A stretch of 12,792 nt of DNA, from assembly GCA_023145125.1 (NCBI GenBank), contig JAGLEK010000355.1:1-12792 (forward strand). The letters are read 5' to 3'. The notes below the pieces were generated by a model. It had not been told where the DNA came from, did not search any database, and saw only the letters and a list, made by a program, of their open reading frames with translations. This document shows positions 1 through 6,982 of the stretch, piece by piece; within the stretch, counting starts at the first letter, position 1; each line of letters begins with the position of its first letter. The translations under genes and the position numbers were made by a program. Source of the stretch: Bacteroidales bacterium (GTDB taxonomy: Bacteria > Bacteroidota > Bacteroidia > Bacteroidales > B18-G4).

Positions 1-1092
1 TACATCAAACCACACCGGCAGGTGCTGCCTGTACTTTTTCTGCCAGTTCTCAAGCCTTACCGACTGCCGTATATCCCAAAGGAATAATACATTCATCAGA
101 AATCCTGCCAGGAGGTTCAGGCGGGTATCAAAGGCACTGGAAATAGCAGCAAGCTGCCTGATAGCCCTGCTGGCCGAGACACCATTGGTGACAAGGCCTT
201 CCCGGAGGCTTTTCATCCTTTCCGACTTGAATTCCTGTTCTTCTATCATCCGGAACAGTCCGCTGTATTTCTTCATTACCAGAAACTTTCTGCTAAGCAG
301 ATTATGTTTCAGGTTCACACGTTTGTGCCTGATCCCGGCCAGCATCAGTGGTATGACCAGGTATGAAATAAAAAGCCAGAAAGAAATTATACCGAACACC
401 GACAACATGAAGACTATGAGATTTACGAGCGGAACAAGGATAATAAGAACCCTGAAGATCGTCGCCTTAAAATCAGGAGGCTTTATTATCCATTCCCTGA
501 GGCCTGATATATCTTCAGGCTGCTCTTCTGTCAATAATCCCCTGACACGAAAATCCTGGCGCCACATGAACAGTTTTGTAAGCTCAGCAACTGCCTGCTG
601 CCTGCTGCGGATTTCTTTGCCTGATTTTTCAATGTAGGTAAGCAAAGCAGCAAGACGGTCTTTCCCCGGCATTGTGGAAGTTCTGTTGATATACTGAAAG
701 AGGCTGCCATTCCCAAACAGGTCAAGATCGTAAGAAAACAGGTGCTCCTCATTCAGATAACGGGCACCATCATCAAGTTCATCATAATTCCACTCCATGG
801 TATTCTCTTCTTCCCTGTTTATCCTAACCAGCTGTTCAAGGTTGGCCTTCCGACGATACAGCATGCCATGCTTAATTACCAGGTATGCAAAAATAATGAT
901 GCCAGGCCCCATGATAAGTCCAAAGGCTAACCACGACCAGGATGTAGAAAGGTAGATCAGGATGATCCAGGCCACAAAGAAAAAGAGCCTGAACAATTCA
1001 TATTGCCTGATACTTTTCGAGACCGTGTCCTTTTCATCTGAATATTTCAGATGGAGGCTATGATATTTTTGCTTAATTTCTTCCTGTGTCAT
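1..1092 (-). CDS. MutS-related membrane protein (N-terminal part, cut by left edge)
   Basis: An open frame runs from ATG at 1092 to the window edge without a stop, giving 364 residues. Two hydrophobic hairpins, about residues 35-73 and 210-254, predict four membrane helices. Residues 122-150 carry the MutS core signature around DLDLFGNGSLFQYINRT followed by GKDRLAALL, as in the lever region of MutS homologues. The ABC-type ATPase domain expected at the C terminus would lie off the left edge. From memory of the family, such Bacteroidota proteins are about 600 residues. No mismatch-recognition N-terminal domain is present, so a role in canonical mismatch repair is unlikely and the function is unknown. 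The gene lies 79 bp downstream of the S46 peptidase in the same direction and may be cotranscribed. An in-frame TGA just upstream and no other ATG support this start. Confidence 0.8.
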   Translation of the reverse strand, partial: MTQEEIKQKYHSLHLKYSDEKDTVSKSIRQYELFRLFFFVAWIILIYLSTSWSWLAFGLIMGPGIIIFAYLVIKHGMLYRRKANLEQLVRINREEENTMEWNYDELDDGARYLNEEHLFSYDLDLFGNGSLFQYINRTSTMPGKDRLAALLTYIEKSGKEIRSRQQAVAELTKLFMWRQDFRVRGLLTEEQPEDISGLREWIIKPPDFKATIFRVLIILVPLVNLIVFMLSVFGIISFWLFISYLVIPLMLAGIRHKRVNLKHNLLSRKFLVMKKYSGLFRMIEEQEFKSERMKSLREGLVTNGVSASRAIRQLAAISSAFDTRLNLLAGFLMNVLFLWDIRQSVRLENWQKKYRQHLPVWFDV

Positions 1093-1171
1093 AGGTCTTG
1101 TTTCTAATCATAACCCCTATCAGGAATACCAGCCAGTGCATATGGAACCAAATTTATAAAACTCGTTTATA

Positions 1172-3322
1172 TTACTTAACGATTGTCAGTTCGTCGATGA
1201 TATTCTGCGCCCCGGCATACTTATCAATGATAAACAACACGTAACGAATGTCTACATTGATGGTACGCTGCAAAGCGGGTTCAAAGGCAATGTCGCCACT
1301 CATGGCTTCCCAGTTACCATCAAATGCAAGTCCGATCAAAGCACCATCACCATTGATCACAGGGCTCCCTGAATTACCACCTGTTATATCATGGTTTGTA
1401 AGGAAGCAAACGGGCATCATTTCGCCTTCTCCATATATGCCGTAGTCCTTATTTTCCCAGAGTTCTTTAAGTTTATCAGGAACTACGAATTCCCAGTTAT
1501 CAGGATCTTCTTTTTCCATTACCCCATCGAGTGTGGTGAAGTATTCATATCTCACGGCATCGCCCGGAAAATAATCCTGTACAGAACCATAGGTCAATCG
1601 CATCGTGAAATTAGCATCCGGGTAAAAGACCTTGTCGCTATCCATTTCCCTGAGCCCGGCCACAAACAGCCTGTTTCCCCTGGCAAGATAGTCGCCTGCC
1701 TCAGACATCTTCTCAGATATCACTTTATAATTGTCGCTAAAAGCCTTAATAGTTTCATAGGCAGGATCCTTAGCGATAGCCTTTTCTTTGGGGTTATCGA
1801 GTAGTGCATACACTTTTTCGGGGCTTGAGAAAATGCTTTTCTCAAACACCATGGCTGCCCAATCAGTAAAATCACCATTGTATTTTGCGGCAAGCTTTTG
1901 CAGCATTTCCGGTTGCTGGTCGGCAGCTACATTCAGATAATACATCTGCATCATAGCAGCCAGCATATTCTGGTCGATCGCGGCATTATAGTTCTTGAAA
2001 TATCTTTCTGCATATGTCCTGAGGCCTGCAACAGTTTTATCGATTTTCTCCTGGTCAGCCTTTTCTTCCATCAGCTTACGCAAGGTACCGAAACGGCTTG
2101 CAATCCCAAGAATTTCGCTACCGCGTGAGATGGCTTCACGGTGGTACAATTTAGAGAGGTTATTCTCTTTTAAAATATCATAGCCTTTTTGAATATCAGG
2201 TAACGCCTGTCCGTATTTTGCTTTCCGGGTGGGGTTGGTATTCACCCAATTGGAGAATCGGTCTTCCAGTTCCACTTTCTTGTCGTAAACCTTTAGTCGC
2301 TTCAGGCCTTTTGTCTGACCAATATAGTACTTCCAATAATTAGCGGTACGAGCATATTTCGAGGCATATTGTATTCTCACTGCATCATCGGAATCCATTC
2401 CCTCACGCATTATGGCAAGCTTCTCTTCCCTGATCTTTACGATGGTCATATTTGACTCATCTACTGCAAGCTTAACACCAAAGGATGTGAGGTACCTGTC
2501 TGTTCCACCCGGATAACCCAGGATCATGGCAAAATCACCTTTTTTAACACCCTTAACAGAAACAGGCAGATAATGTTTTGGCTTCATGGGGATGTTTTCT
2601 TCTGCATAAGCGGCAGGGCTTCCATCCGGAGCTGTATAAACCCTGAACATGGAAAAATCGCCGGTATGGCGTGGCCACATCCAGTTGTCGGTGTCGGCAC
2701 CATATTTCCCGATCGATGATGGCGGTGCACCCACCAGGCGAACATCTTTAAATATCTCGTAAACAAAAAGGTAATACTCATTCCCCCTGAAAAAGCTTCT
2801 CACCGATGCATTATAATGCGTATCCCCGGTGGCTTCTGCTTTGATCTCATCACCAATCTCTTTTATCTTTTCTTTGCGTTCATCTTCTGTCATACCATCA
2901 TTTAATCCTGCAAGAACCCTTTCTGTCACATCCTCTATACGTTCAAGGAAACGGACACTTAAGCCGGGATTAACCAATTCTTCCTCCCTGCTCATGGCCC
3001 AGAACCCATCACTCAGGTAATCATGCTCGATGGTGCTATGCGACTGAATGACTCCATAACCACAGTGGTGGTTTGTGATCAGCAATCCGTCGGCGGAGAT
3101 GATCTCCCCGGTACAACCACCGCCAAAGATCACGATAGCATCTTTCAGGCTTGAATTGTTAACACTGTAGATTTCCTCAGCTGTGAGGTTCAACCCCATT
3201 TCCTGCATGTCGACATAGTTCAGGCGGTCAACAAGCAAGGGGATCCACATTCCTTCATCAGCCCTTGTGTTAGTCGATAAAAGCATCAAAAAGCCAGTCA
3301 AAAAGTAAAGTAGTTTTTTCAT
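1172..3322 (-). CDS. S46 family dipeptidyl-peptidase, DPP7-like
   Basis: This 716-residue protein has the length and motifs of bacterial S46 dipeptidyl-peptidases (DPP7/DPP11). These are periplasmic chymotrypsin-fold serine exopeptidases that release dipeptides from peptide N termini. A signal peptide (residues 1-21) is followed by DEGMW, matching the mature N terminus typical of the family. The catalytic triad is visible: His in TNHHCGYG (H86, second of the pair), Asp in HTGDFS (D222), and Ser in GGNSGSP (S651). The residue 18 positions after the serine, in AFDGNWE, is Gly669. DPP7 enzymes have Gly here and DPP11 enzymes have Arg, which sets preference for hydrophobic rather than acidic P1 residues, so a DPP7-type preference is inferred. 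The product probably supports peptide use as a carbon or nitrogen source. The gene follows the guanylyltransferase after 77 bp containing a G-rich repeat. Confidence 0.95.
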   Translation of the reverse strand: MKKLLYFLTGFLMLLSTNTRADEGMWIPLLVDRLNYVDMQEMGLNLTAEEIYSVNNSSLKDAIVIFGGGCTGEIISADGLLITNHHCGYGVIQSHSTIEHDYLSDGFWAMSREEELVNPGLSVRFLERIEDVTERVLAGLNDGMTEDERKEKIKEIGDEIKAEATGDTHYNASVRSFFRGNEYYLFVYEIFKDVRLVGAPPSSIGKYGADTDNWMWPRHTGDFSMFRVYTAPDGSPAAYAEENIPMKPKHYLPVSVKGVKKGDFAMILGYPGGTDRYLTSFGVKLAVDESNMTIVKIREEKLAIMREGMDSDDAVRIQYASKYARTANYWKYYIGQTKGLKRLKVYDKKVELEDRFSNWVNTNPTRKAKYGQALPDIQKGYDILKENNLSKLYHREAISRGSEILGIASRFGTLRKLMEEKADQEKIDKTVAGLRTYAERYFKNYNAAIDQNMLAAMMQMYYLNVAADQQPEMLQKLAAKYNGDFTDWAAMVFEKSIFSSPEKVYALLDNPKEKAIAKDPAYETIKAFSDNYKVISEKMSEAGDYLARGNRLFVAGLREMDSDKVFYPDANFTMRLTYGSVQDYFPGDAVRYEYFTTLDGVMEKEDPDNWEFVVPDKLKELWENKDYGIYGEGEMMPVCFLTNHDITGGNSGSPVINGDGALIGLAFDGNWEAMSGDIAFEPALQRTINVDIRYVLFIIDKYAGAQNIIDELTIVK

Positions 3323-3362
3323 TGTATATAGATTATTGTTAAATTATTAAACTTCCAAATCG

Positions 3363-3400
3363 CCCATCCACCCAAAACCCAACACCCAAAACCCAAAACC
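3363..3400 (-). repeat. Heptanucleotide tandem repeat (CCCAAAA on +), G-quadruplex candidate
   Basis: On the + strand, 3371-3400 holds four copies of a 7-bp unit (CCCAAAA, CCCAACA, CCCAAAA, CCCAAAA) plus a partial fifth. One more CCC run lies at 3363-3365. On the minus strand, which is the coding strand of both neighbours, this gives five GGG runs separated by 4, 4, 4 and 5 bases, a canonical intramolecular G-quadruplex pattern. It begins at the last base of the guanylyltransferase stop codon and ends 40 bp before the S46 start, so a readthrough transcript would carry it. Confidence 0.8.
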
Positions 3401-4497
3401 TAAACGTATTTTTCTCCCTTCTCAATCTTCACATCATTTACGATCTGGCGGATATGCTGTTCATCGGATTTCCGGCATATGAGAAGAGTGCCCTCTTCCT
3501 CAACAACAATAAAGTCTTTCAGTCCATTGATCACCACAAGTTTGTCAGCAGGCATGTTGATGATACAATCCCCGGTATCATAGACCATAACATTATTGCC
3601 ATTAATGGCATTCCCTTGTTCATCTTTATCCCTGATATCGTGGAGCGATCCCCATGTGCCCAGGTCTGACCAGCCAAAATCGGATATCCTTACATATACG
3701 TTTGGGGCCTTCTCCATGATACCATAATCAATGGAAATGTTTTTACATACAGGATATGTTTCCTGAATGAAACTCTCTTCCCCCGGGGTATTGTAAACAT
3801 CAATACCTTTTTTAAACAGCTCGTCTACCTCAGGAAGGTTTTCTCTGAATGATTTCATTATACTTTTCAGAGACCAGATGAATATCCCCGAATTCCACAG
3901 AAAGTCCCCGCTTTCCATGAATGTCTCCGCCAGTTCCAGGTTGGGTTTTTCCGTAAAGGTTTTCACCTTTCTGATCAGGTCATCTTCCGGATATACTGTT
4001 TCTTCCCGGTATTGGATATAGCCATAGCCTGTGTCTGGCCTTGAAGGCTTGATGCCCAGCGTTAATAACCAGTCATTTTCAGAAGCAGCCTTCAGGGCTG
4101 AATCCAGAGTGTCAATAAATCCCTCTTCTTTCAGGATTATGTGGTCAGACGGGGCAACAACAACGCTGGCATCAGGATTTTGTTGATAGATCTTATAATT
4201 AGCGTAAGCTATGCAGGGAGCGGTATTCCTCCGCATAGGTTCACACAGCACCTGTTCCTCTGATATTTCCGGGAGCTGGCTCATCACCAGGTCTTTATAA
4301 ATGCCATTGGTAACAATGAGGATGTTTTCAGGGGGGCATAGTTTGGTCAGCCGCTTAAAAGTTGATTGTATAAGCGTTTCTCCTGTTCCCAGTATGTCGA
4401 TAAATTGCTTAGGATGCGAACTGCGGCTCATGGGCCAGAAGCGGGCACCAATTCCACCGGCCATGATCACGCAGTAATTGTCTTTATTTACTTTCAT
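3400..4497 (-). CDS. manC: Mannose-1-phosphate guanylyltransferase (GDP-mannose pyrophosphorylase)
   Basis: The 365-residue cytoplasmic enzyme joins GTP and mannose-1-phosphate to make GDP-mannose, precursor of mannose, fucose and related sugars in surface glycans. The nucleotidyltransferase signature is at residues 13-31 (AGGIGARFWPMSRSSHPKQ). Other family motifs are EPMRRNTAPC (86-95), APSDH (115-119), FTEKP (181-185), WNSGIF (201-206) and WSDLGTW (276-282). Length fits the single-domain form. The C-terminal phosphomannose isomerase domain of bifunctional ManC/AlgA proteins is absent. The start at 4497 places the signature at the usual distance from the N terminus. A TAnnTTTG element 26 bp upstream suggests its own promoter, although the SprT-like gene lies only 58 bp upstream on the same strand. 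No other GDP-sugar gene is adjacent. Confidence 0.95.
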   Translation of the reverse strand: MKVNKDNYCVIMAGGIGARFWPMSRSSHPKQFIDILGTGETLIQSTFKRLTKLCPPENILIVTNGIYKDLVMSQLPEISEEQVLCEPMRRNTAPCIAYANYKIYQQNPDASVVVAPSDHIILKEEGFIDTLDSALKAASENDWLLTLGIKPSRPDTGYGYIQYREETVYPEDDLIRKVKTFTEKPNLELAETFMESGDFLWNSGIFIWSLKSIMKSFRENLPEVDELFKKGIDVYNTPGEESFIQETYPVCKNISIDYGIMEKAPNVYVRISDFGWSDLGTWGSLHDIRDKDEQGNAINGNNVMVYDTGDCIINMPADKLVVINGLKDFIVVEEEGTLLICRKSDEQHIRQIVNDVKIEKGEKYV

Positions 4498-4523
4498 AAT
4501 TCGGGTATTCCAATAAGGGATTA

Positions 4524-4531
4524 CAAATGTA
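4524..4531 (-). promoter_or_regulatory. Candidate Bacteroidota -7 element for the guanylyltransferase
   Basis: The minus strand reads TACATTTG, an exact match to the TAnnTTTG -7 consensus of Bacteroidota primary sigma factor promoters. Transcription would start about 20 bases before the ATG at 4497. No good TTTG -33 element is seen at the usual distance, so the call rests on the -7 match and position. Confidence 0.4.
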
Positions 4532-4555
4532 TTAAATTAATCTAAACAGCTTGTT

Positions 4556-5167
4556 TTATAGGGCTTCGACTACCTCCACTTTTACTAAAGGGTTAACCAG
4601 GTATACCCTCTTATTGTCAAGACGGATGCAACGATATCTTTTTCTGATGAGGGCTCCTTTTTTAAATGTTTTTCCATTGGGCAGGCGGAAAACACTGCCA
4701 TCCTCAATAGCTTCGAGCGTCAGGCCCGGCTCAGCATCATATTTTTGAAGTGTGCGGCTGAGATTAAGGTCAGAACCACTCGAAGCATATGATTTGTTAA
4801 GATAATTTTCCAGTGCATGGCGGATATCTTCAGGAAATAATCCCTCTTCAAAAAAAGGAATCATTATTTGCCGGTAAACATCCTTCCATTCCATGCCATG
4901 TGGCCTGACCCTGTTGCCATGCTTTTCCCAAACCAGCATATGGGCAATTTCATGAACCAGGGTGATCAGGAACGCAAAGCGGTTCAGGTCATGATTTACT
5001 GTTACCTGGTGCCCTTTGCCATTTTGAGGAGGGCGGTAATCTCCCAGCTTGGAAGATCTTGCCCTGGAGACCTTAAGATGGATATTGTTTTGCTGAAGCC
5101 ATTCGTAGATCAGGGCGACAGATTGTTCGGGAAGATATTTTTTCAGGATGGCCTTATATTTTTCCAT
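4556..5167 (-). CDS. SprT-like zinc metalloprotease domain protein
   Basis: The 203-residue protein has the SprT-like zincin motif: HEIAH at residues 72-76 supplies two zinc-binding His and the catalytic Glu, with a third His in RPHGMEW (H90). Relatives include the eukaryotic DNA-protein crosslink protease SPRTN and bacterial SprT. The substrate of this Bacteroidota form is unknown. The C-terminal part (about 155-203) is predicted beta-rich and has one cysteine (C180), so the cysteine zinc ribbon of some SprT proteins is not evident. The frame is open to 5275, but the extra 36 residues are unlike the family and lie over the upstream lipoprotein gene, so MEKYKAILKK at 5167 is preferred. That start overlaps the lipoprotein stop by 14 bp, suggesting translational coupling. 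No signal peptide is seen, so the protein is probably cytoplasmic. Confidence 0.85.
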   Translation of the reverse strand: MEKYKAILKKYLPEQSVALIYEWLQQNNIHLKVSRARSSKLGDYRPPQNGKGHQVTVNHDLNRFAFLITLVHEIAHMLVWEKHGNRVRPHGMEWKDVYRQIMIPFFEEGLFPEDIRHALENYLNKSYASSGSDLNLSRTLQKYDAEPGLTLEAIEDGSVFRLPNGKTFKKGALIRKRYRCIRLDNKRVYLVNPLVKVEVVEAL

Positions 5168-5357
5168 ATACAAAAACAGGACTCGTTGACGGAGTTTTAT
5201 GATACGACCAGGACGGGCAATCACCGCATCTTTTTCTTTTGCCGGATTTTCTCCTCCCATACTTACTTGATGCACAAGAGGAGAATATCAAGCATACTGC
5301 GAGCGCTAAAGAAAATATCAGGCGCAGTTTGTTCGTTTTATGAACAGTAGCAAACAT
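5154..5357 (-). CDS. Small putative lipoprotein with a basic CxxC segment
   Basis: A 67-residue frame starts with basic residues and a hydrophobic stretch (12-25) ending in a lipobox-like FSSC at 25-28. Phe at -3 is slightly non-ideal. Cleavage and lipidation at C28 would leave a mature peptide of about 40 residues. It is strongly basic (KYGRRKSGKRKRC) and contains CGDCPSW (44-50), a CxxC pair. Short basic lipoproteins with a CxCP or CxxCP motif are known to me in Bacteroidota, without a defined function. A TAATTTTG -7 element lies four bases before the ATG, and the stop overlaps the SprT-like start by 14 bp. Both features support a real gene and an operon. The opposite strand is also open here, but that frame has no recognisable features. 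Confidence 0.65.
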   Translation of the reverse strand: MFATVHKTNKLRLIFSLALAVCLIFSSCASSKYGRRKSGKRKRCGDCPSWSYHKTPSTSPVFVYGKI

Positions 5358-5361
5358 TCTG

Positions 5362-5369
5362 CAAAATTA
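5362..5369 (-). promoter_or_regulatory. Candidate -7 element directly before the small lipoprotein start
   Basis: The minus strand reads TAATTTTG, matching TAnnTTTG, followed by CAGA and then the ATG at 5357. The usual distance from this element to the start site places transcription initiation at or very near the ATG, implying a leaderless or almost leaderless mRNA. A -33 TTTG is not clear. Confidence 0.4.
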
Positions 5370-5400
5370 ACGATAAAATGGTAATTTGAGTATGTGAAAA

Positions 5401-5428
5401 GGGTATGGGGTGTGGGGGATGGGGTATG
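5401..5428 (+). repeat. Degenerate heptanucleotide repeat (GGGTATG), G-quadruplex candidate
   Basis: Four 7-bp units follow one another: GGGTATG, GGGTGTG, GGGGATG and GGGTATG, with a weaker AGGAG trailing. The G runs (3, 4, 5 and 4 bases) are separated by 2-3 bases, fitting an intramolecular G-quadruplex on the + strand. It lies 80 bp upstream of the MlaE-type gene, in the divergent region shared with the lipoprotein gene. Confidence 0.75.
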
Positions 5429-5449
5429 AGGAGACCATCATAGCGAATC

Positions 5450-5468
5450 AACTAATTAACTAATTAAC
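5450..5468 (+). repeat. Short AT-rich octamer repeat (AACTAATT)
   Basis: The unit AACTAATT occurs twice in tandem with a partial third copy (AAC). It sits between the G-rich heptamers and the MlaE-type start, and is followed by AT-rich sequence including TAACTTAG at 5481-5488, a one-mismatch -7 element. It may be part of the promoter region or simple sequence. Confidence 0.5.
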
Positions 5469-5507
5469 CCAAATAATAATTAACTTAGCATAAATTATCT
5501 ATCTCTT

Positions 5508-6242
5508 ATGATCCGTCATTTTGGTAGTTATTTTCTCTTAATGCAGCAGGTTTTCCGGAGGCCCGACAAGGCAAGGATTTTCTGGAGGCAGTTGCTGGTG
5601 GAGTTTCAAAGCCTGGGTGTTGATTCTCTTGGCATCGTTGCCATCATTTCTGTATTTATGGGAGCAGTAGTTGCCCTGCAAACAGCCTTTAATATTGATT
5701 CCCCCCTGATTCCGGCATATACGGTTGGCTTCACCACAAGGCAATCGATGATCCTTGAATTTTCACCTACTGTGATCAGCCTCATCCTTGCAGGAAAAGT
5801 TGGTTCACGGATCGCTTCAGAGATAGGAACCATGAGGGTAACGGAACAGATCGATGCCATGCAGATCATGGGGGTGAACTCGGCTAACTTTCTTATTTTT
5901 CCAAAAGTTGTTTCAGCCATGTTGTTCAATCCCATTTTGATCGTGATCAGCATGTTTCTCGGAATCTTCGGTGGGTGGCTGGCCTGTACTGCTTCAGGGG
6001 TAATTACTTCTGAAGATTATATTGAGGGCATCCGGGTATGGTTTGATCCATATACTATTACCTATGCCCTTATCAAAACCATTGTATTTGCATTTCTGAT
6101 TGTATCAGTATCTGCCTACCATGGATACAGGATCTCCGGTGGTGCCCTTGAGGTAGGGCGAGCCAGTACCAAGGCTGTGGTATATAGCAGTATCCTGATA
6201 ATTATCTTTAACCTGATCTTAACACAACTGCTCCTGGTATGA
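5508..6242 (+). CDS. mlaE: MlaE-type ABC transporter permease
   Basis: The 244-residue inner-membrane protein belongs to the MlaE/YrbE permease family, which pairs with MlaF-type ATPases and MCE proteins to move phospholipids between inner and outer membranes. The family core is at residues 94-124, including AGKVGSRIASEIGTMRVTEQ and IDAMQIMG. An amphipathic N-terminal segment (1-35) is followed by hydrophobic spans near 41-61, 84-98, 128-161, 185-205 and 223-244. Length is near the usual 250-260 residues. Its stop overlaps the ATPase start by four bases (ATGA), so the two are translationally coupled. The start at 5508 is the first ATG after the intergenic region and no Shine-Dalgarno is visible, as is usual in Bacteroidota. 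The partner MCE (MlaD-like) protein is not encoded nearby. Confidence 0.93.
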   Translation: MIRHFGSYFLLMQQVFRRPDKARIFWRQLLVEFQSLGVDSLGIVAIISVFMGAVVALQTAFNIDSPLIPAYTVGFTTRQSMILEFSPTVISLILAGKVGSRIASEIGTMRVTEQIDAMQIMGVNSANFLIFPKVVSAMLFNPILIVISMFLGIFGGWLACTASGVITSEDYIEGIRVWFDPYTITYALIKTIVFAFLIVSVSAYHGYRISGGALEVGRASTKAVVYSSILIIIFNLILTQLLLV

Positions 6243-6982
6243 TCGAAGCAAGGAATATATCCAAGTCGTTTGGTGATAAGCAGGTCCTGAAGGATATCAC
6301 TGTAAGGTTCGAGCCGGGGAAAACAAACCTGATCATCGGCCAGAGCGGATCCGGCAAGACAGTGCTCATGAAGTGTATTGTCGGCCTTTATGATGTTGAC
6401 AAAGGAGAAGTGGATTATGATGGCAGGATATATTCCTCGATGCAAATAAAGGAGAAACGTAAGATCAGGAAAGAGTTAGGCATGCTCTTCCAGGGAGGGG
6501 CGCTTTTCGATTCCCTGACGGTAGAAAAGAACGTGATGTTCCCGCTGGACATGTTCACGAAACAATCTTCCAAAGAAAAGCTTGAGCGGGTAAACTTCTG
6601 CCTTGAAAGGGTTAACCTTTCAGATTCAAACGACCTGATGCCCTCCGAGCTTAGCGGGGGTATGACCAAACGTGTGGCCATTGCCCGGGCCATTTCCCTG
6701 AACCCCAAATACCTCTTCTGCGATGAACCTAATTCCGGCCTGGATCCCAAAACGGCCGACACTATTGATAAGCTGATAAGCGAGATCACCAAAGAGTATA
6801 ATATGACCACCATTATCAACTCACACGACATGAATTCCGTGTTTAACATCGGGGATAAAATTGCCTTTATATACGAAGGGAACTTATGGTGGGAAGGAAC
6901 TAAAAGTGATGTGTTGAAAGCAGACAACAAGGAATTAAACGATTTTATCTTCTCAACCGAACTCACCAAAAGGATCAAATAA
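6239..6982 (+). CDS. mlaF: MlaF-type ABC transporter ATP-binding protein
   Basis: The 247-residue ATPase powers the MlaE-type lipid transporter encoded just upstream. The complete ABC set is visible: Walker A GQSGSGKT (34-41), Q-loop in LFQGGALFD (Q85), signature LSGGM (138-142), Walker B YLFCDEP (158-164, with D162 and catalytic E163), and switch His in NSHD (H196). LFQGGALFDSLTV is characteristic of the MlaF branch of ABC ATPases. Length is somewhat short of E. coli MlaF. The gene overlaps the permease by four bases and the CvpA-like gene by one base (TAATG), so the three form one translationally coupled operon. The protein is cytoplasmic, bound to the permease. Confidence 0.95.
   Translation: MIEARNISKSFGDKQVLKDITVRFEPGKTNLIIGQSGSGKTVLMKCIVGLYDVDKGEVDYDGRIYSSMQIKEKRKIRKELGMLFQGGALFDSLTVEKNVMFPLDMFTKQSSKEKLERVNFCLERVNLSDSNDLMPSELSGGMTKRVAIARAISLNPKYLFCDEPNSGLDPKTADTIDKLISEITKEYNMTTIINSHDMNSVFNIGDKIAFIYEGNLWWEGTKSDVLKADNKELNDFIFSTELTKRIK

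Noticed and set aside
185..637. 150-residue + frame
   Set aside because: It is antisense to the MutS-related membrane protein, which has family motifs in the opposite frame.
3363..3400. CRISPR-like or telomere-like array
   Set aside because: The unit is only 7 bp without spacers, and the tract is 30 bp; simple tandem repeat is sufficient.
5168..5275. 36-residue N-terminal extension of the SprT-like protein
   Set aside because: The extension is unlike the family and runs through the lipoprotein gene; the downstream ATG at 5167 gives the usual N terminus.
4868..5350. 160-residue frame on the + strand
   Set aside because: It lies antisense to the SprT-like and lipoprotein genes, which have clear motifs. 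Its own translation shows no recognisable domain.
6415..6978. 187-residue frame on the minus strand
   Set aside because: It is antisense to the MlaF-type ATPase, whose motifs are complete; the frame is serine- and leucine-rich, typical of antisense to coding sequence.
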